Positions 38,742-39,018 of a stretch of 39,018 bases of DNA are shown one piece after another; position 1 is the stretch's first letter; each line of letters begins with the position of its first letter. Origin of the DNA: JANNRA01 sp031401035 (GTDB lineage: Bacteria > Desulfobacterota > Binatia > HRBIN30 > CADEER01). Under the pieces are notes generated by a model that was not told where the DNA came from, searched no databases, and saw only the letters and a list, made by a program, of their open reading frames with translations. The DNA is taken from the NCBI GenBank assembly GCA_031401035.1, contig JANNRA010000051.1, forward strand, positions 1 through 39,018, in the 5' to 3' direction. The translations under genes and the position numbers were made by a program.

Positions 38742-39018
38742 ATGGCGGGCGTCTGGTTCGTGCGCCGCCTCGGCGGGCAGTGGATTGCCCCCGGCGGCGT
38801 CGCGGCGGTGGAGATGCCGTTCGCCGACCTGGTGTTCCCGCTCGACATCGGCACCCACCGCCTGATGACCGGTGAGCGCGTCGTGCCCGCCACGGAGCTG
38901 CCGGCTGAGGCGCCGGAGGCCCTGCAGCGGGTCTTCGTCGCCGTCGACGGCGCCGATCTCGACGGCCTCCTGTTCACCGGCTACGAGCCGGGGCTCTACG
39001 ACTCGCCGTACTCGCCGC
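38742..39018 (+). CDS. Start of an unrecognised gene, cut by the window edge
   Basis: A frame opens at the ATG at 38742 (GGCGGGCGG just upstream) and continues without a stop to the last base, 92 codons. It begins MAGVWFVRRLGGQW and includes MPFADLVFPLDIGTHRL and ends in a Tyr/Pro-rich stretch (YEPGLYDSPYSP). There is no signal peptide. Its strand, spacing (11 nt after the preceding stop) and codon use match the neighbours, so it is probably real. No family was recognised from the visible part. Confidence 0.6.
   Translation, partial: MAGVWFVRRLGGQWIAPGGVAAVEMPFADLVFPLDIGTHRLMTGERVVPATELPAEAPEALQRVFVAVDGADLDGLLFTGYEPGLYDSPYSP

Overview
The window is about 70% GC and gene-dense, with few promoters or terminators that can be read by eye. 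The mix of genes suggests an uncultured Gram-negative lineage of the deltaproteobacterial type. The best guess, inferred from gene content rather than a marker gene, is Candidatus Binatota. The pointers are a pilMNOPQ-aroK-aroB cluster, very large secreted proteins with Thr/Pro-rich linkers, YVTN beta-propellers, Cys-containing dockerin-like C-termini, and FadE-type acyl-CoA dehydrogenases. No rRNA, tRNA, CRISPR array or complete insertion sequence was seen.

Layout, left to right. (1) 1-2340: a 35-nt perfect palindrome, a beta-lactamase-fold serine hydrolase, a 3-hydroxyisobutyrate-dehydrogenase-family oxidoreductase, and a nested inverted repeat at a convergent junction. (2) 2338-5163, minus strand: two related acyl-CoA dehydrogenases and a DoxX-family membrane protein, probably one operon. 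(3) 5383-7315: an ELIC-like pentameric ligand-gated ion channel, convergent with an NlpC/P60-like exported protein that lacks the catalytic Cys. (4) 7621-12351, minus strand: a 1576-codon exported beta-propeller protein that looks like two genes fused in frame. (5) 12465-13405: a decayed beta-helix remnant, then rlmE and a hairpin. (6) 13779-20751: pilM, pilN, pilO, pilP, pilQ, aroK and aroB, the type IV pilus alignment complex and secretin coupled to two shikimate-pathway genes, with overlapping start and stop codons. (7) 20815-27518: two lipoproteins, the second a 1979-aa Ig-like protein built from a duplicated module. (8) 27618-28058: a SnoaL-like protein. (9) 28325-34964: a 1774-aa exported protein (six tandem repeat pairs, two Ig-like domains, a DUF1800 domain) followed by a Tat-exported DUF1501 protein. 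(10) 35025-39018: a Nudix hydrolase, an exported beta-helix-like protein with a dockerin-like tail, and three small or partial unknowns.

The strongest themes are cell-surface proteins and dispersed hairpin repeats. At least seven predicted products are exported or lipid-anchored. Three share Thr/Pro linkers and two share a Cys-bounded dockerin-like tail. A family of inverted repeats (3938-4015, 5171-5249, 7231-7305, 12669-12733) sits at gene borders, and one copy appears to supply the start codon of the gene it abuts. PilQ carries a lipobox while PilP has none, the reverse of the Pseudomonas arrangement.
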